From: Chryseobacterium pennipullorum
GTDB lineage: Bacteria; Bacteroidota; Bacteroidia; Flavobacteriales; Weeksellaceae
Direction of reading: 5' to 3'
Length of the DNA: 64,000 nt
NCBI RefSeq assembly: GCF_003384725.1
Contig: NZ_QNVV01000004.1
Location: 177,052 to 241,051 of the forward strand
Shown: positions 8,243 through 17,403 of the stretch, piece after piece
Layout of the letters: each line of letters starts with the position of its first letter
Position numbering within the stretch: the stretch's first letter is position 1
Program-made: the position numbers and the translations under genes
The notes under the pieces: generated by a model
Databases searched by the model: none
Told to the model about the DNA's origin: nothing
Seen by the model: the letters and a program-made list of their open reading frames with translations, nothing else

Positions 8243-8270
8243 AAAAGCTGTTTCGTCTGAAACAGCTTCT
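8243..8270. terminator. Bidirectional terminator between nitroreductase and murI
   Basis: AAGCTGTTTC (8245-8254), loop GTCT, GAAACAGCTT (8259-8268). It is flanked by a T-rich run in the minus direction, serving murI, and a weaker one in the plus direction. Confidence 0.65.
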
Positions 8271-8273
8271 TGT

Positions 8274-9104
8274 TTATAATACTTTTAATTCTAAATCGAT
8301 GGTCTTTCCGAAGAACTTTTTGGAGATCTTTTCAAAATTCTTGGTAAGATCGGAAAGATAGAAATGGTAATTCGGTTTTGGATTATGCTCATTGAGGAGG
8401 TTATACTTATCCAGAATAATCTTCAGATGATTGGCTACTATATTTGGAGAATCAATCACCCGCACCCTGTTTCCATAATATTGCTTGATCTCATCTATTA
8501 ATAGCGGATAGTGGGTACATCCAAGGATCAGGGTTTCAATATTTTTTAATTTACTATTGCTTAGATAATTATAAATAATAGCATGCGTGATCGGATGATT
8601 TTTAAACCCCTCTTCAATGGCAGGAACCAGCAATGGAGTCGCCAGCTCATCCACTTTGATCCATTTATTATGCTTTCTGATGCTCTTTTTATACAGTCCT
8701 GAATTCACAGTTGCCTTAGTGGCAATTACGCCTACGTTGTTATGAATTTCGTAGGAAACTTTTTCAGCGACCGGATTAATAACGTCGATAACCGGAACCC
8801 TGCCTGCCACAGACTGCATCACCTCATTCAATGCATTAGCGGTAGCGGTATTGCAAGCAATCACAATCGCCTTACAGTTCTGCTCGAGCAGAAAGTTGGT
8901 GATCTTTGTAGAATACTCAATAATAGCATCCCTGGATTTTTCTCCATAAGGAAGGTGCTTTGTATCTCCAAAGTAGATCAGGTCTTCATTAGGCAAAAGT
9001 CTTTTAATTTCTTTGGCCACCGTAAGACCGCCTACTCCACTGTCGAAAATACCAATAGGCTGGTTTGGTGAAAGATGTGAATAATCTTGTTTTTTAGTTT
9101 TCAA
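8274..9104 (-). CDS. murI: Glutamate racemase
   Basis: About 276 residues. The N-terminal IGIFDSGVGGLTVAKEI, the first catalytic Cys in VIACNTATANA and the second Cys in LILGCTHYPLL identify MurI, which makes D-glutamate for peptidoglycan by a two-base mechanism in the cytoplasm. No ATG precedes the conserved start. I chose TTG at 9104, which begins ...KTKKQDYSHLSP; an in-frame TTG at 9125 is the alternative. A non-ATG start is certain for this reading frame in either case. Convergent with the nitroreductase, with a shared hairpin between. Confidence 0.93.
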   Translation of the reverse strand: MKTKKQDYSHLSPNQPIGIFDSGVGGLTVAKEIKRLLPNEDLIYFGDTKHLPYGEKSRDAIIEYSTKITNFLLEQNCKAIVIACNTATANALNEVMQSVAGRVPVIDVINPVAEKVSYEIHNNVGVIATKATVNSGLYKKSIRKHNKWIKVDELATPLLVPAIEEGFKNHPITHAIIYNYLSNSKLKNIETLILGCTHYPLLIDEIKQYYGNRVRVIDSPNIVANHLKIILDKYNLLNEHNPKPNYHFYLSDLTKNFEKISKKFFGKTIDLELKVL

Positions 9105-9125
9105 ATGAGCTGAAATTTTATACAA

Positions 9126-9482
9126 AAATAATGAATAATCCGATATTTTAATGAAGATGCCGATTGAAAATATTCTGGATATCTTACTTTAATTTATTTT
9201 TCAGATCAAAATGTTTTTTTCTATTCTGTCATTTGTCTATTAAGCAAATTTCAACGAAAAATGAGGCTGTCCAAATTGTTTTGGACAGCCTCTAATTTTG
9301 CTAATTTTATCAATATTTCCACCAACGCAAATAAAGAAATAATTCTAAAACTGCTACGGGAAAATGCTCGTACCAGTGTCACAAATTTTATTTACTTTTT
9401 GTTAAAAATTATTAGTTTTTCTTTATTCAGTTTCGTTGATTTTTATATTGCTTGTATCAGATTTATATCCGTTATTAATAGT
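9126..9482. other. Intergenic region between murI and the RHS island
   Basis: Holds a strong hairpin (9263-9292) that ends the RHS/lipoprotein transcript. The rest (9293-9482) is AT-rich with no convincing gene. On the minus strand a 43-codon GTG-started frame reads through the hairpin and has a hydrophobic tail-like segment (ISLFALVEILIKLAK), which may be a decayed coding remnant, but I cannot name a family. Confidence 0.45.
9263..9292 (-). terminator. Strong hairpin ending the RHS operon
   Basis: A perfect 13-bp stem GAGGCTGTCCAAA (9263-9275) with TTTGGACAGCCTC (9280-9292), loop of 4. On the minus strand it is followed by ATTTTTC. It lies 190 bases past the stop of the lipoprotein gene at 9483. 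Confidence 0.7.
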
Positions 9483-10421
9483 TTATTTTGCTACATCCTT
9501 TTTGCCAAGCGTAATATTCAAAAAGTTTATTTTCTTATCACCTAAATTAAAATAATAAATATTGTTCGTATTATCATTTTGTTGATAAAAAATTAAATCT
9601 TTCACATTTCTTATAATATTATAGTGATATCCTGTTGATGGTAAAACAGGATGCTCTTTTTTAGCCTTTAAGTCCAATCTAACCATTTGGTATGATGATG
9701 CACATAAAATATTATTATTAGACAATATTACAGGATTACTATATAAAGTAGAATTACGCAAAGTATCATTTTCGATCTTAATTTTATTAAGTACATTCTG
9801 GTCTTTATTGTCCAATTTAATATTAAATAAAAACAGTCCACTTTCATTTGGCTCGCCTTGTCTAGAAATTAATAAGCTATCTTTTCCCACATTTAAAATT
9901 TCTCGCATAGAATATGAGTTCAGATTTGAAATTCTCTTTGATTTTAGAGTATTCAAATCTAGTTCATAGATATCAAAATCATGATAAGCTTTTGGAGCAA
10001 TTTTAGAATATGATTGAAACGTTCTTGCTTGTAGGTAAAATATTTTGTTAGATGGTAAAAATATATAATCAGAAATAAATCCATGATCAACTTTAACCCT
10101 TTTATTTATTTTATGACTTGCTGTATCATAAAAATGAAATTCAGGAACTAAATCATTGTGCGGATAATATAAAGCAACTATAGTTTTCCCATTATTAATA
10201 TATTTCGGATTGACATAATTTCCTGAGCTTTTAAAAATAATTGATGGCCTTCCATTATTTATAGGTTGAGTACATACGAGATATAATGAATCTACTTTAT
10301 AGGAAAAAACTATATTCTTAGTATCAGGTGAAACATCAAACCCATTCAAATTGGACTTCTTTTTACTTTGGTTACAGGAGTATAAAAGAATTAATAAAAA
10401 CATATAAATTACCTTACTCAT
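9483..10421 (-). CDS. Beta-propeller-like lipoprotein, candidate immunity protein of the RHS toxin
   Basis: A 312-residue protein with a lipoprotein signal (ILLYSC lipobox, Cys at residue 16). The mature part is a series of short strands with recurring pattern such as DVSPDTKNIVFSYK, NPKYINNGKTIVALYY, DIYELDLNTLKSKRISNL and MVRLDLKAKKEHP, as in TolB/WD40-like propellers. Its ATG overlaps the stop of the giant RHS gene by 4 bases (ATGA), the position where immunity genes of polymorphic toxins lie. Codons are markedly more AT-rich than in the RHS core, suggesting the tip and this gene were exchanged as a unit. No specific family recognised; the immunity role is inferred from position and from membrane anchoring fitting a phospholipase toxin. 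Confidence 0.72.
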   Translation of the reverse strand: MSKVIYMFLLILLYSCNQSKKKSNLNGFDVSPDTKNIVFSYKVDSLYLVCTQPINNGRPSIIFKSSGNYVNPKYINNGKTIVALYYPHNDLVPEFHFYDTASHKINKRVKVDHGFISDYIFLPSNKIFYLQARTFQSYSKIAPKAYHDFDIYELDLNTLKSKRISNLNSYSMREILNVGKDSLLISRQGEPNESGLFLFNIKLDNKDQNVLNKIKIENDTLRNSTLYSNPVILSNNNILCASSYQMVRLDLKAKKEHPVLPSTGYHYNIIRNVKDLIFYQQNDNTNNIYYFNLGDKKINFLNITLGKKDVAK

Positions 10422-13400
10422 CTTATACTTCGTGGTATTTGATTAATAACAGTATTATAGAAATGGTTGACCTTACTATTAACATTTATTCTAAAAGATT
10501 TTTGATAGTCAATACTTTTAAAGGCTGCGTAAACTAATCTTGCCATGTTATAGGTTCGTTGTGATATTTTTTGCCCAGTTATAGTATCAATTTGTCCTTT
10601 TTTATAACCATTAATAACTTTCATAGCATTCTTTGCTAAAGCCATATCTGCATACGCGATTGATTTCTCAAATAAAGCTCCTTTTACGCCTCCCGTATTT
10701 GCTTCATAATACGCTCTGTCATGTTCAAAAGCTGCTTGATCAACCATATCCAATGGTTTTAATCCTGCTCTAAGCAATTCGTTAGGATCTACATCAGGAC
10801 CTGGACCAATATAGTTTGATCCAAAATAACCTTCTCCATCATAAACAACATCTTTCCCATCTCCCAACCAATCTCGAGTCCCTTTACCCGGCTTTCCTGG
10901 TCCATCCACCTTATGCACCACGTGATTTAATCCTGCAACTGTGCCTCCAATGACAGCGCCTTGCCAGAAATTTCCTCCTGTAAGCTCTGCTCCTACACCT
11001 CCTAAGACCATTCCCGACAATACAGTACCTGCTGCACTATTGGCAAAACTGCCGGCTATTGCCCCGAATAGAGAGGCTCCCCAGCTCCCTGAAGCACCAC
11101 CTGCAAATCCGTGAGCAAAATTAGCGCCCTGCATTAAAGATAAAGTCCCCTGTGCAAAACCATGTACCAAGCCTTGTGCCATGGCGCTTGCCACTTTATC
11201 TGTCACAGTAAGTATTGTTCCTGCTGCCGGAGTAAACACACTTCCTATTCCAAAGGTGACTGCTCCGCTTACCCCTCCCCATAACATAGATTTGAGAGCT
11301 CCTCCCAATTGCCATTTTCCTCCACTTATAGCAACTCCTAAAGAGTAGGCTGCCAAACCGACTGCTACACCAATAACTGCTGCTGTAATAACTCCTGCTA
11401 AAAACAAATGAGACGCTGCCCATGCTGCTCCTAAGAACCAAATAAACTCACCGCTTGGGTCATTAAACATAAGTGGGTTATTCAGCACATACCCATATTT
11501 ATTGTAATTCTGGGTATTGTAAGGATCCTGTATGTTTTCGTCTGCATTTAAGAATCTTCTCAATAGTGGATCATACAACCTGCCATTCATATGGATGATG
11601 CCTATTTCTGCAAAATGTTCATGACTGGTGTAGCCTCTGTCTACCAATAACGAAGTATTATCAATTATATTTTTATCTGTAATAATGGCTCCGTTTCCAA
11701 TCTGCAAATGAGTAAAATTACCCCACGCATCGAAATGTCTTTGCTCTACTTTGTTTCCCGCTTCATCACTGATGGCTAAGATACTTCCAATGTAGTCCTT
11801 ATGTAAAAATCTGTAAGAACCGTTGTTTTCTGTAAAGTTCTTTAGATATACGATGTTTGATTCATATGGTGTTCCTCCAATGTAAATGACATGCTTTTCC
11901 TTGCCAGTGATATTGTCTTTTATCACTTCATAGCTTCCATCTCCACTATAATACTTGGTGAATTTACCATCGCCGTCAGCATTGAAATTACCCCCATAGG
12001 TAACTCTTTGTCTCATGGCAGTCAATCCATATTGGAAAGCTACATCTCCTTTTTCACCATCGATGAATACAGGATCATTGTTTTCGTTATACGTAATAGT
12101 CTGAATCAGGTCATTGTTATAATTCTGGGTTCCCGCTGCATTCAGTGTCATACCGGTTGGTTGGTAGATTTTTGCAGAATTTTCAAACTTAATCGTTCCG
12201 ACCTGGTCGTTTTGAGTGATTCTTCCTTTGACGTCATAAACATTTCTGTTGGTTGTTGGCTTTATTCCTGTTACAGGATTCGTCCAGTTTACCAAACGGT
12301 TGTTATCATCATAATCAAAAGATTCTACAATATTAAAATCACCTCCAGTAGTCCTGCTTTTAAGTTCGTTTTTAATGGCATCAAAAGCATAAGAGATCTG
12401 GAGAATACCCGGCTTTACTGCGGATGAATGGTTGATCTTCGTTAAGAAACCAACAAAATCATAAGAATTATTGATTTCTACGGCCCCCAGTTTAGCTTTT
12501 ACCACCATACCTTTGGAATTGGTCTCTTTTAGCTCCCAAAGAATCCTGCCTGAGGTTTTGTCTTTCACCTGATAGAGCTCACCACTCCAGGCACTGTACA
12601 CATTTTCTATTTGTACTTTAGTTAAAGTACCGGAAGAATACAACTGCTTTTCGTAGGATATAATCCTTGCTTTATCATCGTAGGTAATTCCCTTCTGAAT
12701 AAAATATTTACCATTGCTGCTTTCGGATGAAGACAGCAGTCTCCCTTGTGGATCATAGGAAACATTATTACTATAGGGCTGCCCTTTGGAAGTTCCTGAC
12801 TTGGCAATGACCCTTCCTTTATTATCATACGTAAAAGAAATTATTTTATTAGTTGCCTGCCCACCATCATGAGTAGAGAGTTCTTTTTGGGAGATCAGCT
12901 GTCCCAGTGTATTATACGTATACTCTTTCGTTCCCTTGGGGCTGATCGTTTTTTTAATCTGCCCGGAACCGGTGTATTCATATTTATAAATCCCATTGGA
13001 AGGGTCATTAAACTCTGATTTTCTTCCCCATGGATCGTATTCGGTCGTAACGATATTTTCGGCATACTTTGCCCGGATTTGTTCTCCGGCAGCATTATAA
13101 GAGAATTGAATTGTTCCTCCCTTATCAGTACTTGAAATCACATTTCCTAACGCATCTGCCGTTTTAGAAGTTGTCCTTTGATAGCCGTTAAGTTCTTTTA
13201 TGGTTGTGGTTAAGCCTGAAACCGAAGTTTCAAGCTTCAGATCTTTATATGAGGTGGCTGTTACCTTTGTAGGAAATACAGTATCATCATAAGCAATGAG
13301 ATTCCATGGACCGCCTAAACCATCTGGGCTTAAGGTAAGTTCGGATTCAGAAACCTTTCTTCCTACTGCGTCATATAAAATAACTTTAGTGAGATACTGT

Positions 13401-16400
13401 CCTTGCCCGAAAGCTTTGATAGAAGATTTATATTCCTGTCCTAGCTTATTGGTGAACTTTTTAGAAATATTACCATCCGGATCATTCTGTGAAACAATGA
13501 TATTCGAGTCATTATCTCTTTCATACTGATACGTAGTGGTTCCTTCTATATTAGACTTTGAAGTTAAAATTTTCCCCCAGCTATCATACGTATTGGTAAG
13601 AACATTTCCTAATGGATCGGTTTGAGTTAAAACCTGTCCCCAATTGTTATACGTGATTGAGGTTTCTAATCCCAGATTATCCGTTTTCTTTACAACAAAC
13701 CTTCCTTTCGGATCATATTCGTTTGTAGTCGTCTGAGTTTGTGGATCAACACTATTGCTGATTACTTTTCCGGTGATATTTCCAAAGCCATCATAATTGT
13801 AGGTTTCAAGAAGATATCCGGTATTATCACGATTCCAGGTCTTCAGAGTTTTTACAAGGTTATTTTCGTACGTAAATTCTTCTTTGGTAGATTTTATATC
13901 ACCGTATGCCTGTACTGCATCAGTCTTTGATTTTGGACGCCCTATATAATAGTCTGAGCCAATTCCTGAAGGGTTATGATTATATTCAAATGTTGATGTT
14001 GTGATCCCATAGCCGGCATTAACGTTCGATACACTCTGTGCCGCAAGATAATAATTCCCATACGTTATGGTACTTTCAGTAAGGGTACCCGTCAAAAAAT
14101 CTTTGGTTTTATTGGTTTTAGGACCAACAGCGGTTACCACTTTAGGCTTGTCTGCATCAGCAACACTGCTCACCACCTGGCCATTCACCAACTTATCTAT
14201 TTGGTATGTAGTAGATTTAAAGCTTAATAACTGGGTATTATTCTCAGAAATATTTGTTGGGAATATCTGATTTTCATTATTGGTTCTGATCGACCACTCC
14301 TTTACCGGAACTCCCTCCTGTAGAGGATCCATTTCAGTCCCCGCCCATATTTTGGTATTCTCAAAACCATCAGCATACCAGGAAGAACGGGCAGACTGAC
14401 GGAAACCCATGACGCCTTTTCCGTGTAAATTAGCAATATAACCCCGGTATCTGAAATCCTGTTTCCGAACAACCTGACCATCGGTTTGGCGAATTTGAGA
14501 AACTCCAAAAGTCTGAGACAGCCTGTCCATTTCCACAAATGGATATTGTTCCTTTTTTACAGGAGCATAAATATTGGAATTAACTGCAGGATCAAGTTCT
14601 TTATAATCGATATGATAATTTTGGGATCCTTGTGATATTAATGAGATATTTTTATCCGGGGTGAGGCTATAATGTTTATAGCTTATTATTTTTCTTTCAT
14701 TATTACCGCTTATCCCTTTGACCAGGAATAATATTTTTGAAGAAGCATTATTGCTTCTGAAGTCCCCAAATACAGGACTAATTATGGCTTTATTTCTCGT
14801 AGAGTTATACAGTGTTCTATTGGTAAACGACCATTTGAATTGTGTATTGGAAGGATCATATTTGGCTTCATTATAACTCTGAACATACCAGTTTGTATAA
14901 GGTTGATTGTTTGGATAGAACGTTACAACAGAATTAACAATCTCACTTTTCCCATCATTGTCTAAATCAAGTAATTTGGGATTAGAGAAGGAATTCGCTC
15001 CAACAGCTGTGACATCAAACGGTCGGTAAAACATTAGTCCTTGAACGCTTTCCTCTAATCCATTTCCTGTATTCAGGTAAATTGACCATCCTCCAAGAAC
15101 AGTAACATCAGTGAAATTATGTACCGGCAATAATACTTCAATATTCTTATCTCCGTTCAAGTCACCGAATTGAATTCCATCAATAATTCCTTTTATAGAA
15201 AAAGTTTTCTTTAGATCTAAAGTATAGGTATTATTTGCTTTCTTTAATTCATACTGATTTAAGTTATTCAATGGAGTATCAATAGTCTTGATAACGGGAG
15301 ATGGCTGGGTATAGTCTGTAGTATAATAGCTGACACTCACATTGGAGTTAGCTGGGTCAACAAACATAATATCCTGTTTTCCATCATTATCAAAATCCAC
15401 AATTCCTCCTTTACTTAAGATATTTTTAGGAGTAGTTCCGGGAATAATGCTGATCGTATTATTTTGTATATTATCATTATCTACAACCACATACCTGTAT
15501 CCCAACGTCTTACATTGCCACCTTCCTTTAGGAGGATCAGGTACAATGACCACATATTTACATTTTTTATCCTGTATTGGCAAAACCAGTTCAGACATTC
15601 CATCCGAATCAATATCTACTTCTTTTAATACGGCCATCCCCGATTGATTAAGACCTCCCATATACTCGGGATCGGTCTCAGGCGGATATATAGAGCTATT
15701 AAACAGGTAGGTATTACTTTGAATTGTTTTTGCGTATTCCAGTACCAAAGGATTGTTGTAGGTATTAAGAACCGAAGCATCACTTTTTATTGAGTAATAT
15801 TTTAGTTCTATGTCCCCTGTAGAAGGGGGATTAGATCCTACATTGGCCTTTGTAATGACTAATCCCTGCCTAGGTTTAATAAAATTATCAGCAGGTTTTA
15901 TATTGACGGTAGTTAAGCCACTGCTTGGCCAGAAGGTACTGGTGGCTCCTAAATAAACAAATGAAGGGCTACTATTGTTTACAGCATCAAAATATAGATA
16001 GTATCCTTCAGGCCTGCCGTTTTGTGCAGGCTGTCTAACAATGAAATCAACCAGCCCATCACCATTGTAATCTCCGGTAGTAATAACACTGTCATACTCA
16101 GCAAAATCAAATTCATTTGAACCTGTAACTAAAGGGTTTGTTGAGAGGACTATAGGATTGGCTTCTTTACCCTCCGAATTGAGTTCAATAATCTTTTCTA
16201 CAAAATCATAATTAACTTTATTATTAGAATCATTATTAACAAGATTTTGTGTCGTCGTATATTTTACCGAATAACTCTTAAAAGGAGATCCGTTAGCTTT
16301 AACGCTTATTAAGTCGAGGATCTTATCCTGTTTAAATAAAATTCCCTTTACGTAAGATACTTCATTAAGTTTTCTAGGCAAATAAGCAAATTCAATAGAA

Positions 16401-17281
16401 TTAAAATGGCTTTTACCTGCGATTTCATTCCCTCCCCAGTTGATAGCTGAAATGAGAGCTACATTACTGGCGGGAGCTTGCGTATAATTATAGGTAATAT
16501 AATTTCCCTGGGCATCTTTCCATTTTACAATATTATATTCCAAGGGGGTTCTGGCTGTGCTGTTCCCTGTACCGATACCTCCATACCATGACTGAGAACC
16601 GTCTTCAAAAGTTACTTCCCAATATTCTGGGCCCTGCCATGTCTGACCTGCCGTAGAACCAAAAGATTTTATTCTAATATTGGAGTATTTTTCTGTAACG
16701 TATTCTGCTCCATCCTTTCCATATTCTCCGGACTTTAAGACCAATCGCTGGCCATTAAAAGCATAATAATCTGAGTAATCCAGCTGAACGCCTTTTACTT
16801 CACCATCTTTTTCAATAGTTTTTCCGGTCCTTGAAATAGAGGTAGTTCCTGAAATATTCCATCCGTAGCCTGCAATTCCGTTGCCGCCACCACTGGTATA
16901 AACAAGATTGACCTGCGGTGCCACGCTTTTTACCCCAGGAGGCAGAGCAATGGGTAAGGTAAACTGTAGCTGCCCTGCCCCGTTAACCTCAATATTTCCT
17001 TTGGTGTCGTGGAAGCTTTTACCCTGTGGTGCTGTTGTTCCGGAAGGATTGCCTGCGCCTGCTCCTGAATCCACGGGCCCTCCACCCGGATTGTCTGTAG
17101 CGGGACCTATTTTGGCAACAAATGGATTAGAAACATCCGATCTGGCAAGGAATCCCTGTGCCAGAACCACCGCCTGCGGATCCTGAACCGTCCGCGAGGT
17201 CGATTCTGCCTGGTAGAGTATGGTCTGCGAAAAACACCATACTGAACATAAGGACAGAATCAATGTTGAAAATGATTTCAT
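10418..17281 (-). CDS. Giant secreted SpvB/RHS polymorphic toxin with phospholipase A2-like tip
   Basis: 2287 residues. Order: signal peptide 1-19; Gly/Pro-rich linker; SpvB-type N-terminal domain from ~95 (GAGQLQFTLPIALPPG, YGWNISGTTSISRTGK); FG-GAP/VCBS-like repeats ~395-830 with Ca-binding loops DYNGDG, DIDSDG, DFDNDG, DLNGDK, DLDNDG; a TcdB-middle-like region (RYRGYIANLHGKGVMGF); many YD repeats ~1100-1850; RHS core MNGRLYDPLLRRF at ~1898 ending in DPSGEF near 1943; Ala/Gly-rich hydrophobic region ~1945-2110; then a distinct tip. The tip has YIGPG (~2157-2161), H2187-D2188 in EHDRAY and AD in YADMAL (~2211), matching the Ca-loop, catalytic HD and distal Asp of parvovirus VP1-type phospholipase A2. 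The SpvB/RHS part would form the shell that carries the tip. Stop overlaps the downstream lipoprotein gene by 4 bases. Confidence 0.9.
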   Translation of the reverse strand: MKSFSTLILSLCSVWCFSQTILYQAESTSRTVQDPQAVVLAQGFLARSDVSNPFVAKIGPATDNPGGGPVDSGAGAGNPSGTTAPQGKSFHDTKGNIEVNGAGQLQFTLPIALPPGVKSVAPQVNLVYTSGGGNGIAGYGWNISGTTSISRTGKTIEKDGEVKGVQLDYSDYYAFNGQRLVLKSGEYGKDGAEYVTEKYSNIRIKSFGSTAGQTWQGPEYWEVTFEDGSQSWYGGIGTGNSTARTPLEYNIVKWKDAQGNYITYNYTQAPASNVALISAINWGGNEIAGKSHFNSIEFAYLPRKLNEVSYVKGILFKQDKILDLISVKANGSPFKSYSVKYTTTQNLVNNDSNNKVNYDFVEKIIELNSEGKEANPIVLSTNPLVTGSNEFDFAEYDSVITTGDYNGDGLVDFIVRQPAQNGRPEGYYLYFDAVNNSSPSFVYLGATSTFWPSSGLTTVNIKPADNFIKPRQGLVITKANVGSNPPSTGDIELKYYSIKSDASVLNTYNNPLVLEYAKTIQSNTYLFNSSIYPPETDPEYMGGLNQSGMAVLKEVDIDSDGMSELVLPIQDKKCKYVVIVPDPPKGRWQCKTLGYRYVVVDNDNIQNNTISIIPGTTPKNILSKGGIVDFDNDGKQDIMFVDPANSNVSVSYYTTDYTQPSPVIKTIDTPLNNLNQYELKKANNTYTLDLKKTFSIKGIIDGIQFGDLNGDKNIEVLLPVHNFTDVTVLGGWSIYLNTGNGLEESVQGLMFYRPFDVTAVGANSFSNPKLLDLDNDGKSEIVNSVVTFYPNNQPYTNWYVQSYNEAKYDPSNTQFKWSFTNRTLYNSTRNKAIISPVFGDFRSNNASSKILFLVKGISGNNERKIISYKHYSLTPDKNISLISQGSQNYHIDYKELDPAVNSNIYAPVKKEQYPFVEMDRLSQTFGVSQIRQTDGQVVRKQDFRYRGYIANLHGKGVMGFRQSARSSWYADGFENTKIWAGTEMDPLQEGVPVKEWSIRTNNENQIFPTNISENNTQLLSFKSTTYQIDKLVNGQVVSSVADADKPKVVTAVGPKTNKTKDFLTGTLTESTITYGNYYLAAQSVSNVNAGYGITTSTFEYNHNPSGIGSDYYIGRPKSKTDAVQAYGDIKSTKEEFTYENNLVKTLKTWNRDNTGYLLETYNYDGFGNITGKVISNSVDPQTQTTTNEYDPKGRFVVKKTDNLGLETSITYNNWGQVLTQTDPLGNVLTNTYDSWGKILTSKSNIEGTTTYQYERDNDSNIIVSQNDPDGNISKKFTNKLGQEYKSSIKAFGQGQYLTKVILYDAVGRKVSESELTLSPDGLGGPWNLIAYDDTVFPTKVTATSYKDLKLETSVSGLTTTIKELNGYQRTTSKTADALGNVISSTDKGGTIQFSYNAAGEQIRAKYAENIVTTEYDPWGRKSEFNDPSNGIYKYEYTGSGQIKKTISPKGTKEYTYNTLGQLISQKELSTHDGGQATNKIISFTYDNKGRVIAKSGTSKGQPYSNNVSYDPQGRLLSSSESSNGKYFIQKGITYDDKARIISYEKQLYSSGTLTKVQIENVYSAWSGELYQVKDKTSGRILWELKETNSKGMVVKAKLGAVEINNSYDFVGFLTKINHSSAVKPGILQISYAFDAIKNELKSRTTGGDFNIVESFDYDDNNRLVNWTNPVTGIKPTTNRNVYDVKGRITQNDQVGTIKFENSAKIYQPTGMTLNAAGTQNYNNDLIQTITYNENNDPVFIDGEKGDVAFQYGLTAMRQRVTYGGNFNADGDGKFTKYYSGDGSYEVIKDNITGKEKHVIYIGGTPYESNIVYLKNFTENNGSYRFLHKDYIGSILAISDEAGNKVEQRHFDAWGNFTHLQIGNGAIITDKNIIDNTSLLVDRGYTSHEHFAEIGIIHMNGRLYDPLLRRFLNADENIQDPYNTQNYNKYGYVLNNPLMFNDPSGEFIWFLGAAWAASHLFLAGVITAAVIGVAVGLAAYSLGVAISGGKWQLGGALKSMLWGGVSGAVTFGIGSVFTPAAGTILTVTDKVASAMAQGLVHGFAQGTLSLMQGANFAHGFAGGASGSWGASLFGAIAGSFANSAAGTVLSGMVLGGVGAELTGGNFWQGAVIGGTVAGLNHVVHKVDGPGKPGKGTRDWLGDGKDVVYDGEGYFGSNYIGPGPDVDPNELLRAGLKPLDMVDQAAFEHDRAYYEANTGGVKGALFEKSIAYADMALAKNAMKVINGYKKGQIDTITGQKISQRTYNMARLVYAAFKSIDYQKSFRINVNSKVNHFYNTVINQIPRSIR

Positions 17282-17356
17282 ATATTATTAGTTATTTTAT
17301 TAATGATAATTGATGTGTAAAGATGAGCTGGCAAATACCCGTGAGAGCATTTGAAA

Positions 17357-17379
17357 AATAGTATCATTTCAATACTATT
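17357..17379 (-). terminator. AT-rich hairpin upstream of the RHS gene
   Basis: AATAGTAT (17357-17364) and ATACTATT (17372-17379) form an 8-bp stem with a 7-base loop. On the minus strand it is followed by TTTTC. It lies between the sorting-domain gene and the RHS gene, so it could partly stop read-through into the toxin. The stem is AT-only apart from one G-C pair, so it is weak. Confidence 0.4.
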
Positions 17380-17403
17380 ACGCTTACAATTAAGTCCCTG
17401 GCA

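Noticed and set aside
9261..9545. 94-residue plus-strand frame
   Set aside because: It begins in the terminator hairpin and runs antisense into the lipoprotein gene.
11891..12427. 178-residue plus-strand frame
   Set aside because: It lies wholly antisense to the RHS repeat region, has no family features, and its length follows from the repeat codon pattern.
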